From the NCBI GenBank assembly GCA_964482495.1, contig CAYZXS010000010.1, positions 1 through 64,000 of the forward strand: a DNA stretch of 64,000 nt. Direction: 5' to 3'. Source of the stretch: J029 sp964482495 (lineage in GTDB: Bacteria > Planctomycetota > UBA1135). The position numbers and the translations under genes were made by a program. The notes beneath the pieces were generated by a model. The model was not told where the DNA came from. It saw nothing but the letters and a program-made list of their open reading frames with translations, and searched no databases. Shown here one piece after another: positions 46,844 to 55,156 of the stretch. Every line of letters starts with the position of its first letter. The first letter of the stretch is position 1.

Positions 46844-48238
46844 ATGGAGCGCGCCGCGATCTGGACTCGCCTGCGCTGCCTGCCCGCGGCGGTCCGCGCC
46901 GCCACCGGCGGCGCGGCGCTGGCGCTGTCCTGCGCCGCGCCGCCCAGCCATCCGGTGGCCTTCGCCAACGGCCTGAAGACGGGAGAGGTCGGGCCGGACC
47001 GGGCCCTGGTCTGGACCCGGTTGGCCGAGCGACCGTCGACCCGGCCGGGCGAGGAGCTGCCCGCCGCCGCCGGCGAGGTCCGGCTGCGCTGCTGGCCCGC
47101 CGGCGCTTCGCCCAGCGCTTCGGCCTGGACGGCGTGGACTGCGGTCCAGCCGGAGCGAGACTCGAGCCACCAGTTCCCGCTGGAGGGCCTCGAGCCCGGT
47201 CGCCGCTACCAGCTCGAACTCCAGGCTCGCGCCGCGCCCGGCGAGGCCGCGGCCGCTTCGCTGCACGGCGGTTTCCGCACCGCCCCAGCTCCCGACCAGC
47301 CGGCGCCGGTCCGCTTCACCGTCGTCACCGGCCAGGACTTCCACCGGCGCGACGACCCCGAGCGCGGCCACCTCGTCTACGCCAGCATGCAGGCGCTGGC
47401 CCCGAGCTTCTTCGTCCACACCGGCGACATCGTCTACTACGACAAGCCGGAGCCGCTGGCGAAGACCGTCGAAGTCGCCCGCCACCACTGGCGGCGGATG
47501 TACGCGTTGCCGCTGCAGCGGGAGTTCCACCGCCAGGTGCCGGCCTACTTCCTCAAGGACGACCACGACACGCTCAAGAACGACTGCTGGCCCGGGCAGC
47601 GCTACGGCGAGCTGAGCTGGGAGGACGGCTTGGGCCTGTTCCGCGAGCAGGTGCCGATGGGGCAGTCGACCTACCGCACGGCTCGCTGGGGCCAGGATCT
47701 GCAGCTCTGGTTCCTCGAGGGCCGGGACTTCCGCAGCCCCAACCGCGACCCGGACGGACCCGCCAAGACGATCCTCGGCGCTGAGCAACTCGCCTGGCTG
47801 GAGCGCTCGCTGGCGGCGTCAGACGCCACCTTCCGCCTCGTCGTCAGCCCGACGCCGATCGTCGGCCCCGACCGGGCCAACAAGAACGACAACCACGCCA
47901 ACCACGGCTTCCGCCACGAGGGCGATCGGCTGCGCTCCTTGCTCGGCGGGCTGCCGGGGGTCTACGTCGTCTGCGGCGACCGGCACTGGCAATACGTCTC
48001 GGAGCACGCCGCCACCGGCCTGCGGGAGTACTCCTGCGGCCCGACCACCGACCGCCACGCCGGCGGCTTCCGCGAGCGGGACCGGAGGCCGGAGCACCGC
48101 TTCCTGCGCGTCCGCGGCGGCTTCCTGTCGGTCGAGGTCGGGCGGACCGGCGGCCAGCCCTGGCTCGCTTTCCGCCACCACGCGGTCGACGGCGCCGTGG
48201 TCCACGAGGAGCGGCACGCCCCGCCCGCTGGCGGCTAA
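46844..48238 (+). CDS. PhoD-like metallophosphatase
   Basis: This 464-aa protein has an N-terminal hydrophobic segment (about 16-32) that may be a signal. A fibronectin-like domain (G-L-K-T-G-E-V-G-P, V-W-T-R-L) is followed by a calcineurin-like phosphatase core with V-H-T-G-D-I-V-Y-Y near 185, L-K-D-D-H-D near 228 and C-G-D-R-H-W-Q-Y near 374. PhoD-family enzymes cleave phosphate esters outside the cytoplasm. It starts 4 nt after the GH95-sulfatase stop, so it is probably in the same operon and may handle phosphate groups on the same glycan, or hydrolyse another ester. Confidence 0.8.
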   Translation: MERAAIWTRLRCLPAAVRAATGGAALALSCAAPPSHPVAFANGLKTGEVGPDRALVWTRLAERPSTRPGEELPAAAGEVRLRCWPAGASPSASAWTAWTAVQPERDSSHQFPLEGLEPGRRYQLELQARAAPGEAAAASLHGGFRTAPAPDQPAPVRFTVVTGQDFHRRDDPERGHLVYASMQALAPSFFVHTGDIVYYDKPEPLAKTVEVARHHWRRMYALPLQREFHRQVPAYFLKDDHDTLKNDCWPGQRYGELSWEDGLGLFREQVPMGQSTYRTARWGQDLQLWFLEGRDFRSPNRDPDGPAKTILGAEQLAWLERSLAASDATFRLVVSPTPIVGPDRANKNDNHANHGFRHEGDRLRSLLGGLPGVYVVCGDRHWQYVSEHAATGLREYSCGPTTDRHAGGFRERDRRPEHRFLRVRGGFLSVEVGRTGGQPWLAFRHHAVDGAVVHEERHAPPAGG

Positions 48239-48271
48239 GATCGGCGCGGTCCCGACCGCGATATTCGCCGC

Positions 48272-48278
48272 AGGAGGT
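48272..48278 (+). promoter_or_regulatory. strong RBS deciding a TTG start
   Basis: AGGAGGT lies 5 nt before TTG 48283 and supports this uncommon start codon. TAAGAT at 48236-48241 may be the -10. Confidence 0.6.
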
Positions 48279-48282
48279 TCGC

Positions 48283-48525
48283 TTGGTCAAGATCCTCGAC
48301 ATCGCCACCGCCCGTGACGCCGCGCAGGCCCACCTCTGGGTCTCGGTGCTGGCGCAGCACGGCATCGAAGCCCAGGTCAGCAACGAGGTGCTCTTCTTCG
48401 GCCTCGGCGAGCTGCCGCCGGGGCCGGCCACCAACCCCGGCATCCTGGTGCGGGAGGAGGACGCCGCGCGGGCGCGGGAGATCCTGGCGGAACTCGACGG
48501 CGGGGGAGGCCGGGAGCGGGCCTGA
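48283..48525 (+). CDS. DUF2007 small protein
   Basis: This 80-aa cytoplasmic protein matches DUF2007 (putative signal-transducing domain): I-A-x-x-x-D-A-A-Q-A-H-L-W-V-S-V-L at 7-23, G-I-E-A-Q-V-S-N near 27, and a final I-L-V-x-E-E-D-A-x-x-A-R-E-I-L motif. The function is not established; the domain resembles small regulatory ferredoxin-like folds. It has a TTG start with a strong Shine-Dalgarno sequence. Confidence 0.75.
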   Translation: MVKILDIATARDAAQAHLWVSVLAQHGIEAQVSNEVLFFGLGELPPGPATNPGILVREEDAARAREILAELDGGGGRERA

Positions 48526-48664
48526 GGCCTCCGCCCCGCCGGCCCAGCCCCCAGCTTCTTGTTGCGAAGTCTCGCAAGAGTCGTCAGGCTGCCGGTGTCG
48601 CCCCGGCGCCGCCGCCGCCCCTCGCTCCTTCCGTCCACCCGACCTCCCGACCCGCGAGCCCCGC

Positions 48665-49231
48665 ATGGAATTCCTGACCGAACTCTGGATGCCGATCCTG
48701 GCCTCCGCCGTCTTCGTCTTCGTGGCCAGCTCGGTCCTGCACATGCTGCTGCCGATCCACAAGGGCGACTACCAGAAGCTCGACGAGGAGGCCGCGATCA
48801 CGGCCTTCATGCGCGAGAAGGGCGTGCAGCCGGGCACCTACATGTTCCCGAACTGCGCCTCGATGAAGGACCTCGGCAGCCCCGAGATGATCGAGAAGTT
48901 CGAGAAAGGGCCGGTGGGCTGGATGACCATCCTGCCGAGCGGGCCCCCGACGATGGGCAAGCAGCTCATCAACTGGTTCCTCTACACCGTTCTGATCGGC
49001 GTCTCCCTGGCCTACGTCGCCTGGATGAGCCTGGAGCCCGGCGCCGAGTACATGGAGGTCTTCCGCCTGACCAGCACCGTCGGCTTCCTCGCCTACGGCG
49101 TTCCGGCCCTGGTCGACACGGTCTGGAAGGGGCAGCGCCTCGGCGTCTCTCTGAAATTCGTCTTCGACGGCTTCGTCTACTGCCTCGCCGCCGCCGGCGC
49201 CTTCGCCTGGCTGTGGCCGGAAGCCGCCTGA
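48665..49231 (+). CDS. four-helix membrane protein of unknown function
   Basis: This 188-aa protein has four predicted membrane helices at about 9-29, 98-117, 130-150 and 160-185. A soluble loop of about 65 residues follows the first helix, containing F-M-R-E-K-G-V-Q-P-G-T-Y-M-F-P. The loop is predicted on the non-cytoplasmic side or as a re-entrant. I do not assign a family. No Shine-Dalgarno sequence is seen, and 139 nt without features precede it. Confidence 0.75.
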   Translation: MEFLTELWMPILASAVFVFVASSVLHMLLPIHKGDYQKLDEEAAITAFMREKGVQPGTYMFPNCASMKDLGSPEMIEKFEKGPVGWMTILPSGPPTMGKQLINWFLYTVLIGVSLAYVAWMSLEPGAEYMEVFRLTSTVGFLAYGVPALVDTVWKGQRLGVSLKFVFDGFVYCLAAAGAFAWLWPEAA

Positions 49232-49260
49232 TCCCGCACCCGAACTCGTAGCCATCACCC

Positions 49261-49563
49261 ATGGGCGATCCCAGCCTTCGCTTCGTGGTCCTGCTCCATC
49301 CCGTCCCCGGGACGGAGCGGGACGAGCCGCTGATCCGGCGGCACGTTCAATTCCTGAAGTCCATCACCGCCAGCGGCGAGCTGGAGCTCGCCGGCCCCTT
49401 CGTCGACGGCGAGGGCGGCATGCTGATCCTGAAGGTCGAGTACCCCGAGCAGGCGGAGGAGATCGCGCAGCGCGACCCCTTCGTGACCGAGGGGACCGCG
49501 CGGCCCGAGATCCGCGCCTGGCGCTTGTCCAACGAGGACAACAACCACCTCGGCATGGGCTAG
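49261..49563 (+). CDS. YCII-related protein
   Basis: This 100-aa protein of the YciI-like ferredoxin-fold family has F-V-V-L-L-H-P-V-P-G near 8-17, H-V-Q-F-L-K-S near 28, G-E-L-E-L-A-G-P-F-V-D-G near 39 and D-P-F-V-x-E-G near 71. The His/Asp pair at 28 and 50 is the proposed active site in the family. The biochemical role is unknown. It may be co-transcribed with the membrane protein 29 nt upstream. Confidence 0.82.
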   Translation: MGDPSLRFVVLLHPVPGTERDEPLIRRHVQFLKSITASGELELAGPFVDGEGGMLILKVEYPEQAEEIAQRDPFVTEGTARPEIRAWRLSNEDNNHLGMG

Positions 49564-49621
49564 CGGCGGCCCGCGGGGGCTAAGCTGCGGTCCGGCGGTC
49601 GCCCGCCGCCGGACCTCCATC

Positions 49622-50482
49622 GTGGACGAAGCCGCACCCTCCTCCTGGCGACGCCAGCTCTACGTCGTCATCTTCGAGTCGGATACGCCGGCCGGGAAGG
49701 CCTTCGACGTCGGGCTGATCGTGGCCATCTTGGCCAGCGTCGCGGTGGTGATGCTGGAGAGCGTCGCCGAGTACCGGCAGGCTTGGGGCGGCGCGCTGCG
49801 GGTGGCCGAGTGGGGCTTCACCGTGCTCTTCACCGCCGAGTACCTGCTGCGGCTGGCGTGCGTGCGCCGGCCGGGCCGCTACGCCCGCAGCTTCTTCGGC
49901 GTCGTCGACCTGCTGGCGATCCTGCCGACCTACGCCAGCGCCGTGATCCCGGGCGCGCAGTATCTTTTGGTGGTGCGGGTGCTGCGGATCCTGCGGGTGT
50001 TCCGGGTGCTCAAGCTGGCCCACTATCTGGCCGAGGCCGAGGTGCTCTCGCGCGCCCTCTACGCCAGCCGGCGCAAGATCACGGTGTTCCTGTTCACGGT
50101 CTTCACCCTGGTCGTGATCATGGGATCGCTGATGTACCTGATCGAGGGCGAGGAGCACGGCTTCACCAGCATCCCGCGCGGCGTCTACTGGGCGGTGGTG
50201 ACCCTGACCACGGTCGGCTACGGCGACATCTCGCCGCAGACCGGCTTCGGCCAGGCGGTGGCGGCCCTGGTGATGGTCATGGGATACGCGATCATCGCCG
50301 TGCCCACCGGCATCGTCACCGTGGAGCTGTCGGCGGCTGCGCGCGCCCGGCACCGCGCCTGCCCGGACTGCGGCCTGCCGGACCACGACCGCGACGCGCG
50401 CCACTGCAAGCGCTGCGGCACCTCGCTGGAGGAGCCGGCGACGGACCGTTCGGGTGCCGGCTCGGACGCAGACGGCAGCTAG
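49622..50482 (+). CDS. voltage-gated-like potassium channel with C-terminal zinc ribbon
   Basis: This 286-aa six-helix ion channel has S1-S4 at about 25-135, with a voltage-sensor helix V-V-R-V-L-R-I-L-R-V-F-R-V-L-K near 117-131, and S5-pore-S6 at about 155-240 with selectivity filter T-V-G-Y-G-D near 197. A cytoplasmic tail with C-P-D-C-x12-C-x2-C (about 248-265) forms a zinc ribbon, not usual for prokaryotic Kv channels. GTG start 49622 is supported by context only. Its TAG shares the palindrome CTAG with the stop of the convergent ada gene. Confidence 0.88.
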   Translation: MDEAAPSSWRRQLYVVIFESDTPAGKAFDVGLIVAILASVAVVMLESVAEYRQAWGGALRVAEWGFTVLFTAEYLLRLACVRRPGRYARSFFGVVDLLAILPTYASAVIPGAQYLLVVRVLRILRVFRVLKLAHYLAEAEVLSRALYASRRKITVFLFTVFTLVVIMGSLMYLIEGEEHGFTSIPRGVYWAVVTLTTVGYGDISPQTGFGQAVAALVMVMGYAIIAVPTGIVTVELSAAARARHRACPDCGLPDHDRDARHCKRCGTSLEEPATDRSGAGSDADGS

Positions 50483-51528
50483 GTCCGCTCCAGCTCGAGC
50501 AGCCGCTTCTTGCGCCACAGGCCGCCGCCGTATCCGGTCAGGCTGCCGTCGGCGCCGACCACCCGGTGGCAGGGGATGATCACCGGGATCGGATTGGCGC
50601 CGTTCGCGGTGCCGACCGCCCGCACCGCCTTGGGCCGGCCGACCGCCTCGGCCACGGCTGCGTAGCTGCATGTGGTACCAAAGGGGATCCGGCGCAGCTG
50701 GCCCCAGACCTGGCGCTGGAAGGGCGTGCCGACCGGCTCCAGCGGCAAGCCGAAGGCGCGCAGCTCGCCAGCGAAATAGGCCGCCAGCTCGGCCGCGGTC
50801 TGGTCGAGGACGCCGTTGGTGCCTGGAACGAACAGGCCGTTGCGGGCCCGCTGCAGCTTGGCCAGCTCGGTCTCCAGGGCCCGCCGCTCGCCGAATTCGA
50901 GCAGGCACAGGGCGGCGTCGCTGGCGACTGCCACCATCGCGCCGAGCGGCGTCGGGATGCGGCTCACGGTCAAGCGAGTGGCGTCGCGGGCGGCGGTGGG
51001 GGAGCGTCCGGTCAGCTTGCGGAAGGCTTCGTGGAAGCCGGACAGCGACTCGTAGCCCTGGTCGAGCGCCGCGCGTGTGACCGGCTCGCCGTGGCGGATC
51101 CGGCCGAGGGCCTCGCCCAGCCGGCGGGCCCGGCAGTAGCCGTGGAAGCTCAGGCCGTGCCGGGCCTGGAACCAGCGCCGGACGCGCACCGGGTGGTAGC
51201 CGGCCTGGCGCAGACCGGCGTCGGTCCAGCGGCGGCCTGGGTCCTGCTCGACCGCCGCCAGCAGCGGCCGCAGCCACTCCGGTGCGTCGCCGGGCAGCGC
51301 CAGCGGGGCGCAGCGCTTGCAGGGTCGATAGCCGGCGGCCAGGGCCTCGCGCGCGCTGGGGAAGAATTCCACGTTCTCCGGCTTGGGCGCGCGCGCCGGG
51401 CAGGTCGGCCGGCAGAAGATTCCCGTGGTCCGCACCCCGGTCCAGAAGACGCCGTCGAAGCCGGCGTCGCGCGACTGGAAGGCGCGCAGCATGGCGGCGC
51501 GGGTGGGCAGGGCGGTGGTCCCGGGCAT
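50479..51528 (-). CDS. ada: Ada: bifunctional DNA repair methyltransferase and transcriptional regulator
   Basis: This 349-aa protein comprises an N-terminal Ada zinc domain (Cys39, Cys43, Cys70, Cys73; Cys39 is the methyl-phosphotriester acceptor by analogy), an AraC-type helix-turn-helix (about 90-180), and an O6-alkylguanine-DNA alkyltransferase domain. The acceptor Cys in I-I-P-C-H-R is near 320, with Y-A-A-V-A near 292. It repairs alkylated DNA and, when methylated, activates its own regulon. It is divergent from an SRPBCC gene, with 139 bp between them. Confidence 0.93.
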   Translation of the reverse strand: MPGTTALPTRAAMLRAFQSRDAGFDGVFWTGVRTTGIFCRPTCPARAPKPENVEFFPSAREALAAGYRPCKRCAPLALPGDAPEWLRPLLAAVEQDPGRRWTDAGLRQAGYHPVRVRRWFQARHGLSFHGYCRARRLGEALGRIRHGEPVTRAALDQGYESLSGFHEAFRKLTGRSPTAARDATRLTVSRIPTPLGAMVAVASDAALCLLEFGERRALETELAKLQRARNGLFVPGTNGVLDQTAAELAAYFAGELRAFGLPLEPVGTPFQRQVWGQLRRIPFGTTCSYAAVAEAVGRPKAVRAVGTANGANPIPVIIPCHRVVGADGSLTGYGGGLWRKKRLLELERT

Positions 51529-51667
51529 GGAGCGCAGTCTCCGAGGCTAGCGCCCCTGGCCGCTACCGGAGAATGAACACCGAATCCGGGGTCGCTTCCC
51601 GCCGGAGCGATGGCTGGCGGGATCGGCGCTCCGCGCCTAGGCTGGCGGGCCCACTCCGCTCGACGCC

Positions 51668-52129
51668 ATGAAAGCCTACACCGTCTCCATCGACATCGAG
51701 CTGCCCCGGGAGCGGGTGATCGAGCTCTTCGACGACCCCGACAACCTCGTCAAGTGGCAGCCCGGCCTGCTCAGCTTCGAGCGCATCAGCGGCGAGCCGG
51801 GGCAACCCGGCGCCCGGTCGAAGCTGACCTACCAGCACGGCAAGCGGACCATGGATTTGATCGAGGTCCTCGAGGTGCGCAAGCTGCCGGAGGAATTCCA
51901 CGGCCGCTACGAGTGGCCCGGCGGCAGCAACACGCTCGAGAACTACTTCCACGAGCTCGGCCCCGGACGCACGCGCTGGGAGAGCCGCTGCAGCTACCAC
52001 TTCACCAGCATCCCGATGAAGCTGATGGGGCTCTTCGCCTCCGGGATGTTCAAGAAGCAGAACCAGAAGTGGCTGCAGCACTTCAAGGAATTCTGCGAGA
52101 CCGGCGTCGACGTCCGGGAGCGGGGCTGA
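51668..52129 (+). CDS. SRPBCC (polyketide cyclase/START-like) family protein
   Basis: This 153-aa protein starts Y-T-V-S-I-D-I-E-L-P-R-E-R-V-I-E-L-F-D-D-P, the opening of the SRPBCC helix-grip fold. It contains W-x-P-G-L near 35-39, E-N-Y-F near 98, and a C-terminal helix with K-K-Q-N-Q-K-W-L-Q-H-F-K-E-F. Members bind hydrophobic ligands in a cavity; the ligand is unknown here. It is followed 7 nt later by the DUF5655 gene. Confidence 0.85.
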   Translation: MKAYTVSIDIELPRERVIELFDDPDNLVKWQPGLLSFERISGEPGQPGARSKLTYQHGKRTMDLIEVLEVRKLPEEFHGRYEWPGGSNTLENYFHELGPGRTRWESRCSYHFTSIPMKLMGLFASGMFKKQNQKWLQHFKEFCETGVDVRERG

Positions 52130-52136
52130 GACCGTC

Positions 52137-52625
52137 ATGCCGGCGGCGCGGGGGAGGAAGCCGCTGTGGTGCTGTCCGCGCTGCGGCGCGCAATTCGTCA
52201 ACCGCAACCAGTGGCACTCTTGCGGCAAGGCGACCATGCGCGATTGGCTGGCGCGCATGGGTCCGCGCGCGGCGGTGTTCTTCGCCCGCTTCGAGGCCAT
52301 GATCGGCACCTGCGGGGAGTACCACTTGGCGCCGGCGAAGAGCCGCATCGCCTTCCTCGGCCGGATCCGCTTCGCCGGCATCACGGCGCTCTCGGAGCGC
52401 GGCATGAGCTGCAGCTTCTCCTTGCCGCACCCCGTGGAGTCGCCGCGCTTCGCCCGGGTGGTCGAGGAGGTCCCGGGTTGGTGGGTCCACCGCCTCCGGA
52501 TTACCGACCCGGAGCAGATGGACGACGAGCTGCAGGAGTGGTTGCGCGAGAGCTACCGGCTGGTGGGCATGCGAGAGCGGCTGGGACCGGATCCCCTCCA
52601 CGCCGGCGAGGCCGCCGGCGGCTAG
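52137..52625 (+). CDS. DUF5655 protein with N-terminal zinc-binding motif
   Basis: This 162-aa protein opens with C-C-P-R-C-G-A-Q-F-V-N-R-N-Q-W-H-S-C, a probable zinc site. The DUF5655 domain follows (about 40-150, with F-L-G-R-I-R-F-A-G-I and W-W-V-H-R-L). The function is not established; related domains occur with MmcQ/YjbR proteins and in transport-associated proteins. It lies 7 nt after the SRPBCC gene and 9 nt before an MmcQ gene that has its own -10-like box. Confidence 0.78.
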   Translation: MPAARGRKPLWCCPRCGAQFVNRNQWHSCGKATMRDWLARMGPRAAVFFARFEAMIGTCGEYHLAPAKSRIAFLGRIRFAGITALSERGMSCSFSLPHPVESPRFARVVEEVPGWWVHRLRITDPEQMDDELQEWLRESYRLVGMRERLGPDPLHAGEAAGG

Positions 52626-52628
52626 ACT
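52623..52628 (+). promoter_or_regulatory. -10-like box, MmcQ gene
   Basis: TAGACT, overlapping the stop codon of the previous gene, lies 6 nt before ATG 52635. Its presence suggests a separate leaderless transcript within this run of genes. Confidence 0.45.
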
Positions 52629-52634
52629 CGGGGT

Positions 52635-53003
52635 ATGGCTGCCAAGAAGAACGCGCGCGTGAGCGCCCCGGAGCGCCTGCGCCGTGCGGCGCTCGCCCTG
52701 CCCGGCGTCGAAGAGGGCACGAGCTGCAAGAACGCCGCCTTCAAGGCCGGGGGCAAGGCCTTCTTGTACCTCGGTGAGGGCGCCGCTGACTACAAGCTGA
52801 TGCTCAAGCTGACCGACTCGGCGGCCGAGGCGGCGGACCTGGCCGAGGCGCAGCCGGAGCACTACGCGATCAACGCCCACGGCTGGCTGACGGTGCGCTT
52901 CGGCGCCGCTAAGGGGCCCGCCGCCAGGCTGCTGGACCGCTGGCTCCTGGAGAGCTACCGGGCCTTGGCGCCGAAGGTCCTGCGGGAGGAGCTGGACGGT
53001 TGA
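52635..53003 (+). CDS. MmcQ/YjbR family protein
   Basis: This 122-aa protein has the MmcQ/YjbR fold: A-L-A-L-P-G-V-E-E-G near 17-26, F-K-A-G-G-K-A-F near 36, L-M-L-K-L near 55 and H-Y-A-I-N-A-H-G-W-L-T-V near 79. The family has a CyaY-like DNA-binding-type fold but no settled function. A second MmcQ-like gene lies at 58799-59161. Its TGA overlaps a TTG start of the next small gene. Confidence 0.85.
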   Translation: MAAKKNARVSAPERLRRAALALPGVEEGTSCKNAAFKAGGKAFLYLGEGAADYKLMLKLTDSAAEAADLAEAQPEHYAINAHGWLTVRFGAAKGPAARLLDRWLLESYRALAPKVLREELDG

Positions 53004-53212
53004 AGGTGCCGACCAAGCGCCCCCCCTTCCGCGTGCTCTTCCGCGGCTCCCTGGTCTGGGCAGGCCTCATCCTCGCCCTCGGCGGCTACCTCGCCGAGGA
53101 GTTCACCGGCGGAGTCCACGCCTTCGAGACCTTCCTCCTCTTCGGCGGCATCAACATCGGCCTGGGCGCCGAGCGCAACCGCCAGGAGTACCTGCGCCAG
53201 CAGGAGGAGTAG
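53000..53212 (+). CDS. small two-helix membrane protein
   Basis: This 70-aa protein starts with TTG overlapping the preceding stop (TTGA). A basic N-terminus is followed by hydrophobic helices at about 16-33 and 43-57 and a charged end (N-R-Q-E-Y-L-R-Q-Q-E-E). It is similar in layout to the interrupted small gene at 55955. The function is unknown. Confidence rests on coupling and composition. Confidence 0.55.
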   Translation: MKVPTKRPPFRVLFRGSLVWAGLILALGGYLAEEFTGGVHAFETFLLFGGINIGLGAERNRQEYLRQQEE

Positions 53213-53218
53213 GCGCCC

Positions 53219-53587
53219 GTGCCGATCCTCGAGGTCGAGGTGGTGACCGACGCCGGCGAGGCGCTCGACCAAGACCTGGCGCGCCGCCTGGCCGACGCCG
53301 CCGGCGAAGTCCTGGGCGCCGGCGCCGGCCGCTGCTGGGTGCGCCTGCGGGAACTACCGCGCCAGCGCTACGCCGAGAACGGCGGCCCGCTCGACCCGGC
53401 GCTGCGGCCGGTCTTCGTCTCGCTGTTGCTGGCGGACTGGCCCTCGCCGGAGGAGCGCCGAGCCCTGCTGCGCCAGCTCGCGGCCGCCCTCGCCGACGCC
53501 TGCGGCCGCCCGGCCGAGAACCTGCACCTGCTGCTGCAACCGCCGGCGCGCGGGCGCGTCGCCTTCGGCGGCGAACTGGTCGACTGA
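53219..53587 (+). CDS. tautomerase-superfamily-like protein
   Basis: This 122-aa protein has a GTG start followed by Pro (P-I-L-E-V-E-V), the Pro1 expected after Met removal in 4-oxalocrotonate tautomerase-like enzymes. It has two beta-alpha-beta units of about 60 aa: the first ends W-V-R-L-R-E-L near 40, and the second begins P-V-F-V-S-L-L-L near 63 and ends N-L-H-L-L-L-Q-P. This matches the longer double-unit tautomerases. The substrate is unknown. It lies 6 nt after the small membrane protein gene. Confidence 0.65.
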   Translation: MPILEVEVVTDAGEALDQDLARRLADAAGEVLGAGAGRCWVRLRELPRQRYAENGGPLDPALRPVFVSLLLADWPSPEERRALLRQLAAALADACGRPAENLHLLLQPPARGRVAFGGELVD

Positions 53588-53620
53588 GGCGGCCGGCGGT
53601 CGACCACGAGTCCATCCCGC

Positions 53621-53626
53621 TAGACT
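53621..53626 (+). promoter_or_regulatory. -10-like box, VOC gene
   Basis: TAGACT lies 6 nt before ATG 53633, with no Shine-Dalgarno sequence. Confidence 0.45.
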
Positions 53627-53632
53627 GGCGCC

Positions 53633-54004
53633 ATGATCCGCGGCGCCCACGCGATGTTCTACAGCTCCGATCCCGAGGCCACGCGCGCCTTCCTGCGCGA
53701 GGTGCTGGAGCTGCCCGCCACCGACATCGGCCACGGGTGGATGATCTACCAGCTGCCCGAAGCCGAGATGGGGGTGCACCCGCACGACCCGGAGGGCGAG
53801 CGCGGCGAGGCCGCCGGCGTCCACGACATCTCCTTCTACTGCGACGACGTCGAGGCGACCGTGGCGGCGCTGGAGGCCAAGGGCGTCGAATTCGACGGCG
53901 GCATCGAGGACCACGGCTTCGGCCTGGTCACCCACTTCCACGCTCCCGGCGGCCTGCGGCTGATGCTCTACCAGCGCCGCTACGGCGGCGGCGCCGAGGG
54001 CTGA
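53633..54004 (+). CDS. VOC family (glyoxalase/dioxygenase fold) protein
   Basis: This 123-aa protein has two beta-alpha-beta3 halves. Candidate metal ligands are H5 (R-G-A-H-A-M-F-Y), an E in the first half (E-A-E-M-G-V-H-P near 43), and H63 (V-H-D-I-S-F-Y-C-D-D), with a glutamate late in the second half not obvious. The family includes glyoxalase I, extradiol dioxygenases and resistance proteins. No partner genes point to a substrate. Confidence 0.85.
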   Translation: MIRGAHAMFYSSDPEATRAFLREVLELPATDIGHGWMIYQLPEAEMGVHPHDPEGERGEAAGVHDISFYCDDVEATVAALEAKGVEFDGGIEDHGFGLVTHFHAPGGLRLMLYQRRYGGGAEG

Positions 54005-54020
54005 GCCGGGAGCGACGCGG

Positions 54021-54767
54021 GTGACCGCCTCCGAGGACTTCCGCAACGTCTACGCCGACGGCGAGCGCGCCGCCTCCTACGCCCGCTTGGAGTTCCCGGG
54101 CACCTACGCCCTGGCCTTCCGCGACCTGCCCGCCTTGCTCGGGCCGCCGGCGCCGGGCGCCCGGGCGCTCGACTTCGGCTGCGGCGCCGGGCGCTCCACC
54201 CGCCTGCTGGCGCGGCTCGGCTACGCCGCCACCGGCGTCGACGTCTCGGCGGCGATGATCGACCAGGCGCGCGCGGCCGACCCCGCCGGCGACTACCGGC
54301 TGGTGGGGGAGCGCGGCCTGCCGGAGCTCGGCGCCGGCCGCTTCGACAGGGTGCTGTGCGCCTTCCCCTTCGACAACATCGCCGCGGCCGAGGAGAAGAC
54401 GCGCCTGCTGTCGGAGTTGGGCCAGCTCCTGCGGCCCGGCGGCCGCATCCTCAACCTGGTCTCGGCCCCCGAGATCTACTGCCACGAGTGGGCCTCCTTC
54501 TCCACCCGCGACTTCCCGGAGAACCGCGCCGCGGCCTGCGGCGACCCGGTCCGCATCATCATGCTCGACGTGCCCGACCGCCGGCCGGTGGAGGACGTGC
54601 TGTGGACCGAGCAGGGCTACCTCGAGGTCTACCGCGCCGCCGGCCTGCGCCGGCTCGAGGTCCGCAAACCGCTCGGCCGCACGGACGACGGCGTCGCCTG
54701 GGTGAGCGAGACCGAGGTCGCGCCCTGGCGGCTCGACCTGCTGGCGCCGCGCGCGGCCGGGGCCTGA
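54021..54767 (+). CDS. SAM-dependent class I methyltransferase
   Basis: This 248-aa Rossmann-fold methyltransferase has motif I A-L-D-F-G-C-G-A-G-R-S-T near 50-61, G-V-D-V-S near 72 (acidic residue binding the SAM ribose), D-R-V-L-C-A-F near 110 and L-R-P-G-G-R-I near 138. It has a GTG start 16 nt after the VOC gene. The acceptor substrate is unknown. Confidence 0.9.
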   Translation: MTASEDFRNVYADGERAASYARLEFPGTYALAFRDLPALLGPPAPGARALDFGCGAGRSTRLLARLGYAATGVDVSAAMIDQARAADPAGDYRLVGERGLPELGAGRFDRVLCAFPFDNIAAAEEKTRLLSELGQLLRPGGRILNLVSAPEIYCHEWASFSTRDFPENRAAACGDPVRIIMLDVPDRRPVEDVLWTEQGYLEVYRAAGLRRLEVRKPLGRTDDGVAWVSETEVAPWRLDLLAPRAAGA

Positions 54768-54771
54768 GGCG

Positions 54772-54777
54772 TATCGT
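54772..54777 (+). promoter_or_regulatory. -10-like box, small lipoprotein gene
   Basis: TATCGT lies 7 nt before ATG 54785, with no Shine-Dalgarno sequence. Confidence 0.4.
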
Positions 54778-54784
54778 GGCCGCC

Positions 54785-55156
54785 ATGCGCCTCTCGACCC
54801 TCCTCCTGCTCTCGGCGCTGGCCGGCGCCTCGGCCTGCGCCAGCCCCGACCGCTCGGGCGGCGGCGCCAGCGCCCGCTCGGAAACCCCCAGCGCCGCCGA
54901 GGACCCGCTGGGCCTGCTCGGCTTGAGCGCCGAGGAGCTGAGCGACCGCCACGGCCGCGCCGAGGAGGTCGAGGCCTTGCACGGCGTCCAGGCCAGGAGC
55001 ACCGACCCCCGGAGCAGCGGCGAGCGCATCCACGCCGTGCACCGCTACGCCTCCTTCGAGGCCTACCTGAACCTGTCCGGCGAGGTGATCGGCTACGCCA
55101 TGAGCAGCGGCGCCGCCGCCGGCTACGGCAGCTGCCCCGACCCCGAGGCTGGCTGA
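54785..55156 (+). CDS. small lipoprotein of unknown function
   Basis: This 123-aa protein has a signal peptide and a lipobox G-A-S-A-C near 14-18. The mature part has a Ser/Gly-rich linker, then L-G-L-S-A-E-E-L-S-D-R-H-G near 48-60. A short beta-like segment with Y-A-S-F-E-A-Y-L-N-L-S-G-E-V-I-G-Y follows. No family is recognised. Its TGA overlaps the ATG of the sirtuin gene. Confidence 0.65.
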   Translation: MRLSTLLLLSALAGASACASPDRSGGGASARSETPSAAEDPLGLLGLSAEELSDRHGRAEEVEALHGVQARSTDPRSSGERIHAVHRYASFEAYLNLSGEVIGYAMSSGAAAGYGSCPDPEAG

